NCBI GenBank assembly: GCA_041301185.1 | Contig: JBFYSV010000143.1 | Coordinates: forward strand, 1-9,281 | Length of the DNA: 9,281 nucleotides | Reading direction: 5' to 3' | Origin: JAQBDA01 sp041301185 | GTDB taxonomy: Bacteria > Chloroflexota > Anaerolineae > Anaerolineales > UBA4823 | Shown: positions 1 through 5,573 of the stretch, one piece after another | Position numbering within the stretch: the stretch's first letter is position 1 | Layout: every line of letters begins with the position of its first letter | Translations under genes and position numbers: made by a program | The notes under the pieces: generated by a model | What the model was told of the DNA's origin: nothing | The model's input: only the letters and a program-made list of their open reading frames with translations | Databases searched by the model: none

Positions 1-31
1 ACTCTTGCCCGACCCGACGCTCTTCCGATCG
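1..31 (+). other. Illumina adapter contamination at contig end
   Basis: Bases 1-31 align without gaps to the last 31 bases of the TruSeq universal / read-1 adapter. 27 of 31 positions match, and the block 15-30 (CGACGCTCTTCCGATC) is identical. The four mismatches, at 7, 11, 14 and 31, all replace T or A of the adapter by G or C, which looks like low-quality base calls. This stretch is a library artefact and not genome sequence. Biological sequence starts at about base 32. Confidence 0.93.
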
Positions 32-32
32 G

Positions 33-551
33 GCCGACTTGAGCCCCGAGTTGATTTTCTTGGGCGATGGAGCGGTCTGGATTTGGAACTTGGTGTCCAG
101 GTACTACCCCAATGCTGTCCAGATTGTGGACTGGTATCATGCCGAAGAACATCTCGAAACTGTCGCCGCAGCTGCTTTTGCTGACCCCCAGGAGCGTTCC
201 CGTTGGCTGGAAGATGTCACCCAGTCCCTATGGGAAGGTCAGGTGGAACTGGTAATCAACGCCTTCCAGGTTTTGGCGAGTTCCTGTTCAGAAGCTCACA
301 AAGCTGCCAATTATTTCTACACCAATGCTGAACGCATGCGCTATGACCGCTTCCGTTCTGCTGGCTTCATGATTGGCAGTGGTTCGGTGGAAAGCGCCTG
401 TAAACAGATCGTCACTCAGCGCCTCAAGCTGCCAGGAGCTCAATGGATCGTTGCAGGTGCTGTCCAGACCGCTAAAGCCCGGGCGGCTTGGCTCAGAGGT
501 CATTGGCATGCTTTGTGTGTTCGCCGCTCAGCTCTCCCCTTGGCTATCTGA
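33..551 (+). CDS. ISKra4-type transposase, 5'-truncated (C-terminal ~172 codons)
   Basis: This is the C-terminal part of a DDE transposase that cuts and joins insertion-sequence ends. Counting from the TTG at 39, it shows LGDGAVWIW at 8-16, DWYHAEEHL at 31-39, and GSGSVESA at 113-120 followed by a K-rich stretch and GAQW. These are hallmarks of the ISKra4 family as I know it. D10 and E118 are the likely second and third acidic catalytic residues; the first Asp would lie upstream and is missing. The frame stays open leftwards into the adapter, so the TTG is not a real start and the gene is cut by the contig end. It stops at TGA 549-551. The right end of the element should lie within about 80 bases downstream, but its terminal repeat cannot be defined without the left end. 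As it stands it is a fragment; whether the genomic copy is complete is unknown. Confidence 0.85.
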   Translation, partial: ADLSPELIFLGDGAVWIWNLVSRYYPNAVQIVDWYHAEEHLETVAAAAFADPQERSRWLEDVTQSLWEGQVELVINAFQVLASSCSEAHKAANYFYTNAERMRYDRFRSAGFMIGSGSVESACKQIVTQRLKLPGAQWIVAGAVQTAKARAAWLRGHWHALCVRRSALPLAI

Positions 552-585
552 CATCTTTTGCGTGCACACACCACCCTGTGGCAAT

Positions 586-614
586 TTGACGAAACGGTTT
601 GCAGATGTTATCAT
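586..614 (+). promoter_or_regulatory. Predicted sigma70-type promoter for the M23 peptidase operon
   Basis: TTGACG (586-591) and TATCAT (609-614) are separated by exactly 17 bases, and each box matches the consensus in 5 of 6 positions. Transcription would start near 620-621, giving a leader of about 13 bases before the ATG at 634 with GGAG (621-624) at its 5' end. An ATG at 613 lies inside the -10 box, so it could not be the start for this transcript. The promoter sits 35 bases behind the transposase stop, so it may belong to the right end of the insertion element and point outwards. Confidence 0.6.
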
Positions 615-633
615 GCGACCGGAGCTGATATTG

Positions 634-1860
634 ATGTCTGACGAACCCTACCCGGAAGAATTTTCACAAACCGGCGACCGTACCGCTCAGAACAGCCAGG
701 ATGGCCTTTCTGAGACGGATCCCGTTTCCAAGAGCCGCTTGCTGGCGCTTTGGGATAGCCTCTCTCAGGCTGGCATGGCTGAGGCAGCCCTCCGCCTGGG
801 CACGCACGTGCTTTTGATTGCTTTGGTCCTGGTGATTGGCTGGATTATGCGCCAGTTTTACAGCTCGGCGCAGGTGAGTCCGGTCACTTCGCAGTCCGAA
901 GCGGCCCTGGCAGCTGCGCTGCCTACCCCTACGCCGGCTGAGGCGTTGCCTGAGTTGCCAGCATTTACCATCATCGATACTTCCACCGGGATTATGCGGA
1001 CTGTTTTGTTAACGACCACTCTGCCAACTCGCCCCAGGGAGGAAGTGATCCTTTATACGGTAGAGCAAGGCGATACCCTGTTTGGTATCGCCGAGAAATT
1101 CGGCCTCAAGCCAGAAACCCTTTTGTGGGGCAACCAGCTTGTGTTGGGAGATAACCCACACAACTTGAGACCCGGGCAGGAGCTCAACATATTGCCCGTT
1201 AACGGCACTTATTATCGCTGGGCTGCCGGAGATGGCTTGAACGGAGTCGCCAAATTTTTTGGTGTGGACCCGGAAGACATCATCAACTACCCGGGCAACC
1301 ACCTCAATCCCGAGAAAATTGGTGACTTTGCCGACCCCAATATTGAGCCTGGCACCTGGTTGATCATACCCGGCGGGACGCGCGAGTTTGTCACCTGGAG
1401 TGCTCCGGTCATCCCTCGCGACAACCCGGGGGTAGCAAAAGTGCTGGGGCCTGGGGCTTGTGGCTCAGTTGTCGATGGTGCCGTGGGAGTGGGTAGCTTC
1501 ATCTGGCCGGCGAACAACCATTTTCTCTCCGGTTTTGACTATTCGCCATCGACCAATCACTACGGCATCGATATCGATGGGAACACCGGCGATCCGATCT
1601 ATGCTGCGGACAATGGTGTTGTGGTGTATGCAGGCTGGAATAACTGGGGTTACGGCAATGTTGTGGTAATCAACCACGGCAACGGCTGGCAGACACTTTA
1701 TGCGCACCTTGACACCTATAATGTCGGCTGCGGGCAAAGCGTTTTCCAGGGGAATGTGGTCGGCGCGATGGGCAATACCGGCAATTCATCCGGGTCACAC
1801 CTGCATTACGAGATGATGTACAATGGCACCAAAGTGAACCCCTGGGACTACCTGCCCTAA
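634..1860 (+). CDS. Membrane-anchored LysM / M23 family metallopeptidase
   Basis: Likely a cell-wall endopeptidase of 408 residues that cleaves peptidoglycan peptide bonds outside the membrane. Residues 1-53 are a polar N-terminus and ~55-73 one hydrophobic segment (LLIALVLVIGWIM), giving a type II anchor. A short Pro-Thr stretch follows at 97-101. A LysM repeat spans ~140-188 (YTVEQGDTLFGIAEKFGL...) and a second, divergent one ~193-247. The M23 (LytM/lysostaphin-like) domain covers ~285-408. All expected zinc and catalytic residues are present: H309 and D313 in HYGID, H358 in YAHLD, and H389/H391 in HLHYE, so it should be active. The ATG at 634 is chosen because GGAG lies 9 bases upstream and a promoter precedes it. 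The same frame is open back to 373, but that part only overlaps the transposase. The solute-binding protein gene follows after 13 bases. M23 proteins of this type act in wall turnover or daughter-cell separation; the exact role is not visible. Confidence 0.92.
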   Translation: MSDEPYPEEFSQTGDRTAQNSQDGLSETDPVSKSRLLALWDSLSQAGMAEAALRLGTHVLLIALVLVIGWIMRQFYSSAQVSPVTSQSEAALAAALPTPTPAEALPELPAFTIIDTSTGIMRTVLLTTTLPTRPREEVILYTVEQGDTLFGIAEKFGLKPETLLWGNQLVLGDNPHNLRPGQELNILPVNGTYYRWAAGDGLNGVAKFFGVDPEDIINYPGNHLNPEKIGDFADPNIEPGTWLIIPGGTREFVTWSAPVIPRDNPGVAKVLGPGACGSVVDGAVGVGSFIWPANNHFLSGFDYSPSTNHYGIDIDGNTGDPIYAADNGVVVYAGWNNWGYGNVVVINHGNGWQTLYAHLDTYNVGCGQSVFQGNVVGAMGNTGNSSGSHLHYEMMYNGTKVNPWDYLP

Positions 1861-1873
1861 CCTATCCCTTCTC

Positions 1874-3343
1874 TTGAACAGGTTCAGATTGTTACAGAAA
1901 AGCATATCTTTGCAAATCATTCTGTGTGGTGTCCTGCTCACCATGCTGCTTGCCGCCTGCCAGCCAGCACCTGCACCAACCCGCCGTCCAGGAGAGGCTT
2001 CCCCAACGGCGGATGGCAGTCCCCCACCGGGCCGCACGCGGACACCGACACCCAGCCATAAGGTTACTTCAACCCCAACACCCCAGCCGGAGAGTGCTAT
2101 TGATGTAAAACTGGCAGACCTGGATGGCACCACCATCGAGTACTGGCATGCCTGGAATGGAGAAGCTGGACGGCTGGCTGAAGAGCTGGCTGAGGAATTT
2201 AATGCTTCTAATAAGTGGGGGATCATGGTGCGGGCAAGCAACCAGGGGGATTATAAGACCCTGGCTGAGCAGGTCGCTCAGGCTATCTCAGAGCGCAAAC
2301 CGCCCGATGTTGTCGCCGCCTACGACTACCAGGCGCTGGAGTGGGATGACCTCCTGGTGGAAGTATCGGACTATGTTGAAGATCCCGTTTGGGGATGGAG
2401 CGTGACAGATCAGGCAGATTTTTATCCTCCCTTCTGGGAGCAACCTGTGGGGAGAGAAACGCGCCTCAGCCTGCCTGCGCAACGCTCTGGGCAGGTGCTT
2501 TTTTACAATACTACCTGGGCAAAGGAGCTGGGTTTTCGCTCCCCCCCCACCACCTTTGAGCAGTTTCAGGAGCAGGCCTGCGCGGCTGCCCAGGCGAATC
2601 TGGATGACGATGTGGCGGAAAACGACCAGACCGGTGGCTGGATCGTATCAACGGATTATCCTGGGGTATTGGGCTGGCTGTATGCGTCTGGCAGCGAGGT
2701 CACCCGACCGGATGGCAGTGGATACCGTTTTGATACACCCCAGGTAAGAGAAGCACTGACTTTTTTGCGCGAGCTGTACGAACAGGGTTGCGCCTGGTTA
2801 CCCGAAAATCAGGTCGTGGAGAACGAATTTGCCAGCCGGTTGGGCTTATTTGCAACCGGTAATCTAACCGATATCCCTTACCAGCGGGCAGCCTTTGACA
2901 GCTTGGGCAATCGCGACGAGTGGACAGTTTTACCCTTCCCTTCAGGGAACGACGAAGCGGCGATCGCAGTTTATGGGCCCTCCTTTACGATCCTGAAATC
3001 TACGCCCGAGGAGCAGCTGGCAAGCTGGCTTTTCATCCAGTGGCTACTCTCGGCGGAAAACCAGGCGCGCTGGGTGCAGGTCAGTGATGCTTTTCCACTG
3101 CGGGTATCCGTGTTGGAGAATTTAGCCACTGATGATCCTCAAGCGGAGCAATGGATCGCAGCGGTCGATCTTCTGGTATTTGCCCGTCCTGAGCCTGGCT
3201 ATCATTCATGGGAAACGGTTCGCTTCGCGCTCAGTGATGTCGCCACGCAGCTCTACCGCTGGTACTTTACTCTGGAACAGCTCCCCAGCACGGTGCGCCT
3301 GTTAGACCGCACAGCCTCAGAATTACACCGGCGCTCCCCGTAG
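1874..3343 (+). CDS. Extracellular solute-binding lipoprotein (family 1-like), orphan
   Basis: A 489-residue binding protein that would hold a solute, probably a sugar or oligosaccharide, at the outer face of the membrane for an ABC importer. Residues 13-28 are a hydrophobic signal ending in the lipobox L26-A27-A28-C29, so the mature protein is lipid-anchored at C29. A Pro/Thr/Ser-rich linker (30-74, with TPTP twice) follows. The binding domain begins with IEYWHAW (88-94), and its general pattern through to ~460 is that of SBP_bac_1 proteins. No ABC permease or ATPase lies nearby, which is unusual for this class. The TTG at 1874 has no clear ribosome-binding site; in-frame TTG codons at 1889 and 1910 are alternatives, the last leaving a very short signal peptide. 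It lies 13 bases behind the peptidase, suggesting read-through or coupled translation. Substrate cannot be read from the sequence. Confidence 0.85.
   Translation: MNRFRLLQKSISLQIILCGVLLTMLLAACQPAPAPTRRPGEASPTADGSPPPGRTRTPTPSHKVTSTPTPQPESAIDVKLADLDGTTIEYWHAWNGEAGRLAEELAEEFNASNKWGIMVRASNQGDYKTLAEQVAQAISERKPPDVVAAYDYQALEWDDLLVEVSDYVEDPVWGWSVTDQADFYPPFWEQPVGRETRLSLPAQRSGQVLFYNTTWAKELGFRSPPTTFEQFQEQACAAAQANLDDDVAENDQTGGWIVSTDYPGVLGWLYASGSEVTRPDGSGYRFDTPQVREALTFLRELYEQGCAWLPENQVVENEFASRLGLFATGNLTDIPYQRAAFDSLGNRDEWTVLPFPSGNDEAAIAVYGPSFTILKSTPEEQLASWLFIQWLLSAENQARWVQVSDAFPLRVSVLENLATDDPQAEQWIAAVDLLVFARPEPGYHSWETVRFALSDVATQLYRWYFTLEQLPSTVRLLDRTASELHRRSP
2541..2548 (+). repeat. Run of eight C within the solute-binding protein gene
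   Basis: Eight consecutive C bases inside coding sequence encode Ser-Pro-Pro near residue 224. The reading frame is intact across it. Such a tract is prone to slippage, so length variants in reads should be expected. Confidence 0.9.
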
Positions 3344-3358
3344 ACTGATCTCTCGGCA

Positions 3359-3793
3359 ATGAGCGAACTTGAGACCGTCACCATCTATACGGATGGAGCC
3401 TGTGACCCGAACCCCGGCTCAGGTGGCTGGGCGGCTCTATTGCGCTACGGAAAACACGAGAAGATCCTCACTGGCTCAGCCAGTGAGACGACCAATAATC
3501 GCATGGAGCTGACCGCGGCGGTGGAAGCATTCCGGGCTTTGAAACGCCCCTGCCGGGTAATAATTTATACCGACTCAGAATACCTGAGAAATGGTATTAC
3601 CCGCTGGATGCCAGCCTGGCGGAGGCGTAACTGGCGCAGAAAGGGCGGCGCCCTTGCCAATGTGGATTTGTGGCAAGCACTGGATGCTGCGATCCAGGGT
3701 CACCAGGTAGAATGGCAATGGGTGCGCGGCCATGTTGGAATTGTGGATAATGAGCGGGTCGATAAGCTGGCCCGCCAGATGATCGAAAAGTGA
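3359..3793 (+). CDS. rnhA: Ribonuclease HI
   Basis: Cuts the RNA strand of RNA-DNA hybrids in the cytoplasm, removing primers and R-loops with Mg2+ or Mn2+. The protein has 144 residues, close to the 155 of the E. coli enzyme, and is a single RNase H fold. The four carboxylates are in place: D12 (YTDGACDPNPG), E50 (NNRMEL), D72 (YTDSEYL) and D135 (NERVDKLA). The loop histidine H125 is in VRGHVG. The basic handle region reads RWMPAWRRRNWRRK (82-95), typical of type 1 enzymes that bind hybrids strongly. The ATG at 3359 lies 15 bases behind the solute-binding protein stop and has only a weak ribosome-binding site, so translation may depend on the upstream gene. The enoyl-CoA hydratase follows after 29 bases. 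Confidence 0.96.
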   Translation: MSELETVTIYTDGACDPNPGSGGWAALLRYGKHEKILTGSASETTNNRMELTAAVEAFRALKRPCRVIIYTDSEYLRNGITRWMPAWRRRNWRRKGGALANVDLWQALDAAIQGHQVEWQWVRGHVGIVDNERVDKLARQMIEK

Positions 3794-3810
3794 TTTTCCC
3801 TCAACCAAGC

Positions 3811-3817
3811 AGGGAGG
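3811..3817 (+). promoter_or_regulatory. Strong ribosome-binding site fixing the hydratase start
   Basis: AGGGAGG ends five bases before the ATG at 3823. An earlier in-frame ATG at 3790 overlaps the RNase HI stop region, has no such site and would add 11 residues absent from the usual family N-terminus, so 3823 is preferred. Confidence 0.8.
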
Positions 3818-3822
3818 TATCC

Positions 3823-4599
3823 ATGACTGAATACAGTACGATCCTGGTAGAAAAACAGCAGGCGGTTGGTCTTATCCGCCTCAACCGGCCGCAAGCCTTA
3901 AATGCGCTCAACAACCAGCTCATCCAGGAGCTGATGGATGCGCTGGCTGTTCTTGATGCCGACCCGGCAATCGGTGCGATCGTGATTGCCGGCAACGAGC
4001 GCGCATTTGCAGCTGGAGCAGACATTAAAGAAATGGCGGATGCTTCCGCGGTGGATATGTTGCGCAGTGACCATATCGCCCAGTTCGATCGCATCCTGTC
4101 CATCAAAAAGCCGGTTATCGCTGCGGTATCCGGCTGGTGCCTGGGCGGGGGCAATGAGCTGGCGATGTCTTGCGACATGATCATCGCTGCAGAGACAGCG
4201 CGCTTCGGGCAGCCGGAGATCAACCTGGGGGTGATCCCGGGTGCTGGAGGCACTCAACGCCTGACCCGCGCAGTTGGCAAGGCTGTTGCCATGGAAATGG
4301 TGCTGAACAACCGCACACTGACTGCCGAGGAGGCGCTGAAATTTGGACTGGTCAACCGGGTGGTGCCAGTGGAGCGCTACCTGGATGAAGCCCTTGCCCT
4401 GGCAAGTGAAATTGCTGCTCGGGCACCCTTAGCCATCCAGCTTGGCAAAGAAGCAATCAACCATGCTTTCCAATCCTTCCTGTCCGATGGGCTGGCAGAT
4501 GAGCGGAGGTCGTTCTACTATCTATTTGCCTCGCAGGATCAAAAAGAGGGCATGGCGGCGTTTATCGAGAAGCGCAAGCCGGACTGGAAAGGCGAATAG
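3823..4599 (+). CDS. Enoyl-CoA hydratase/isomerase (crotonase) family protein
   Basis: A 258-residue cytoplasmic crotonase-fold enzyme, the normal length for the family. It probably hydrates a trans-2-enoyl-CoA to the 3-hydroxyacyl-CoA in fatty-acid or butyrate-type metabolism. The CoA-binding and oxyanion-hole segment AAGADIKEM (63-71) and the second oxyanion-hole Gly in CLGGGNELAM (106-115) are present. Both catalytic glutamates of true hydratases are present: E112 in GGGNELA and E132 in GQPEINLG. That makes hydratase activity more likely than other crotonase reactions, but substrate chain length cannot be told (crt-, paaF- or fadB-like). No thiolase, acyl-CoA dehydrogenase or 3-hydroxyacyl-CoA dehydrogenase is adjacent. 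It is the last gene of the four-gene + strand run; no clear terminator follows directly. Confidence 0.93.
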   Translation: MTEYSTILVEKQQAVGLIRLNRPQALNALNNQLIQELMDALAVLDADPAIGAIVIAGNERAFAAGADIKEMADASAVDMLRSDHIAQFDRILSIKKPVIAAVSGWCLGGGNELAMSCDMIIAAETARFGQPEINLGVIPGAGGTQRLTRAVGKAVAMEMVLNNRTLTAEEALKFGLVNRVVPVERYLDEALALASEIAARAPLAIQLGKEAINHAFQSFLSDGLADERRSFYYLFASQDQKEGMAAFIEKRKPDWKGE

Positions 4600-4844
4600 T
4601 TCTTGTCCGCCATGCAAAACGGCACAGTTATTGCACGCTAATCCAAGAAAACAACCCCGACAGACGCATTGCCCGAGCCAGACGATTCGTAGAAGAGGCT
4701 GGTGAGCAGTGCAAGGTGATTCCAGAGATGGCAACACCTGAAAGGGATATGCACGCGGGGACCTGGTCGGTCGGGTTGAAGGGCTGTGATCCGCGTGGAA
4801 AGAGAGAAGTCGATATTGGATGCGGTTACTAACATAATCAACAG
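4600..4844 (+). other. Gap behind the hydratase: doubtful small frame and one hairpin
   Basis: The gap before the next gene is 365 bases; this is its first part. One frame is open from the hydratase stop to TAA 4830-4832 (about 76 codons) but lacks a normal start for most of its length. Its codon use is rich in AGA, CGA, CTA, GTA and AGG, unlike the neighbours. An ATG at 4728 with AAGGTG nine bases upstream would give a 34-residue peptide beginning MATPERDMHAG. I do not recognise it. A 7-bp inverted repeat, CACGCGG (4752-4758) with CCGCGTG (4791-4797), lies inside that frame. It could be a gene remnant, a small protein, part of an RNA, or chance. Confidence 0.3.
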
Positions 4845-4872
4845 TTGACTTTTTCAATAACACCTGTAAAAT
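4845..4872 (+). promoter_or_regulatory. Predicted promoter for the small exported protein, with two palindromes
   Basis: TTGACT (4845-4850) and TAAAAT (4867-4872) lie 16 bases apart, each 5 of 6 to the sigma70 consensus. Transcription would start near 4879, leaving an ~86-base leader before the ATG at 4965. TCAAC-A-GTTGA (4838-4848) covers the -35 box. AAATGAT-N7-ATCATTT (4869-4889) covers the -10 box and start site. Both are well placed to be operators. Confidence 0.6.
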
Positions 4873-4889
4873 GATCATAGTTATCATTT

Positions 4890-4937
4890 CGGATGGAATC
4901 GAGCAGCAGGCTGGTTTTGTGCCAGGGTAGCCATCCG
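4890..4937 (+). other. Stem-loop in the leader of the small exported protein gene
   Basis: CGGATGG (4890-4896) pairs perfectly with CCATCCG (4931-4937). Inside the loop CTGG (4911-4914) pairs with CCAG (4922-4925). The structure ends 14 bases before the ribosome-binding site at 4952. I could not match it to a known riboswitch class. Confidence 0.4.
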
Positions 4938-4964
4938 TCGAGTGAGGAAGAAAGGAGCCTATTA

Positions 4965-5459
4965 ATGAATAGCAAACGCAATCAACTCATCCTGACAGTA
5001 TTGGTGGCCGTTCTGGCATTGTCGCTGCTGGCGGCAGGCGGCTCAACCAAGGTAGGGACGATCGAATTTGGCGAGACCACGGACGTGAGCCTGGGACGCA
5101 GTGGACTGGTTTTCACCGGAAGCCAGTACGACGGCACAGTAAAACTCACCCGCGTGAACGAGAATAATAAGCTGCCAGGAACCAATGTCCCGGATTTCAC
5201 CCAGAAGCTGATGAAAACCAGCCTTTATAATGCGGACAACCAGAAAGTCACCCATGTGGTTGGTCCAGTGTACGTGTATTTCAAGATCAGGGGTCCAGAG
5301 CAGCGGTTGTGGAACCGGGGCGAGCTGACCATTTATTATTATGACAGTTGGACGAACAAGTGGACAGAATGCCCCACCTCATTTATTTATAAGACTGGCG
5401 AAAGCCGGGTGAGCTGCCGCATTCGCACCATGGGCTTGTACGGCGTTGGGGAAAAGTAG
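4965..5459 (+). CDS. Small exported protein of unknown function, lipobox-like signal with Gly for Cys
   Basis: I do not recognise this 164-residue protein. Residues 1-6 are basic/polar (MNSKRN) and 7-24 hydrophobic, then LLAAGGS at 21-27. That is the layout of a lipoprotein signal (LAAC-G-S), but the invariant Cys is Gly25 (codon GGC at 5037-5039, one base from TGC). So it is more likely secreted or anchored by an uncleaved helix than lipidated. Residues ~30-164 look like a compact beta-rich domain, with strands such as VGPVYVYFKI (99-108) and GELTIYYYD (119-127). Two cysteines, C136 (TECPTSF) and C151 (RVSCRI), could form a disulfide. The ATG at 4965 is chosen for AAGGAG (4952-4957) seven bases upstream and the signal peptide; an in-frame ATG at 4893 falls within the leader stem. 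It is transcribed towards the two-component genes. Function is open; a ligand-binding or adhesive role is only a guess. Confidence 0.8.
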   Translation: MNSKRNQLILTVLVAVLALSLLAAGGSTKVGTIEFGETTDVSLGRSGLVFTGSQYDGTVKLTRVNENNKLPGTNVPDFTQKLMKTSLYNADNQKVTHVVGPVYVYFKIRGPEQRLWNRGELTIYYYDSWTNKWTECPTSFIYKTGESRVSCRIRTMGLYGVGEK

Positions 5460-5487
5460 CCCCGGCGATAGGCTAACTATTTTTCAT
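5455..5487 (+). terminator. Weak hairpin at the stop codon, T runs on both sides
   Basis: TAGCC (5457-5461, including the stop codon) pairs with GGCTA (5471-5475) around a 9-base loop. It is followed by ACTATTTTTC on the + strand. On the minus strand the same stem is followed by CTTTTCC, so it could also help stop transcription of the sensor kinase gene. The stem is short, so efficiency is uncertain. Confidence 0.35.
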
Positions 5488-5502
5488 TAGGGGGGTCTAG
5501 CG

Positions 5503-5526
5503 CCTGACCGTATCTTTCCGATACGG
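5503..5526 (+). other. Hairpin CCGTATC / GATACGG between convergent genes
   Basis: CCGTATC (5508-5514) pairs perfectly with GATACGG (5520-5526) around the loop TTTCC; a weaker outer stem with flanking bases is possible. No T run follows on either strand, so it is not a terminator by itself. It sits directly before the stronger terminator at 5533. Confidence 0.5.
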
Positions 5527-5532
5527 GTAGTC

Positions 5533-5573
5533 AGAGGCTGGCTAATGTCAGAGCATGCCGGCCTCTTTTTATT
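5533..5573 (+). terminator. Rho-independent terminator of the small exported protein gene
   Basis: AGAGGCTGGC (5533-5542) pairs with GCCGGCCTCT (5557-5566): ten pairs with one G-T wobble and a 14-base loop. The run TTTTTATT follows from 5566. The T run overlaps the stop codon of the sensor kinase gene on the other strand. There is no T run on the minus side, so it acts in the + direction only. Confidence 0.8.

Noticed and set aside
607..614. Third copy of the shared motif (GTTATCAT) at the peptidase promoter
   Set aside because: Only eight bases agree and most of them are the -10 box itself; a match this short is expected by chance in 9 kb.
373..633. Long N-terminal extension of the M23 peptidase frame
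   Set aside because: It overlaps the transposase in another frame, has no peptidase-like sequence, and the promoter and ribosome-binding site point to the ATG at 634.
1795..2241. Minus-strand frame of 148 codons opposite the solute-binding protein start
   Set aside because: It is a mirror of the Thr-Pro linker coding region and has no family features; the + strand gene is clear.
4522..4887. Minus-strand frame of 121 codons over the hydratase end and gap
   Set aside because: Composition is not protein-like, it has no ribosome-binding site, and it overlaps the well-supported hydratase gene and the promoter at 4845.
4890..4960. Cyclic-di-GMP or other known riboswitch in the leader
   Set aside because: The stems do not carry the conserved bases of the classes I can recall, so I kept only a neutral stem-loop call.
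4893..4964. Earlier in-frame start for the small exported protein
   Set aside because: It would put 24 polar residues before the signal peptide, lies in the leader stem, and lacks a ribosome-binding site; 4965 has AAGGAG at the right distance.
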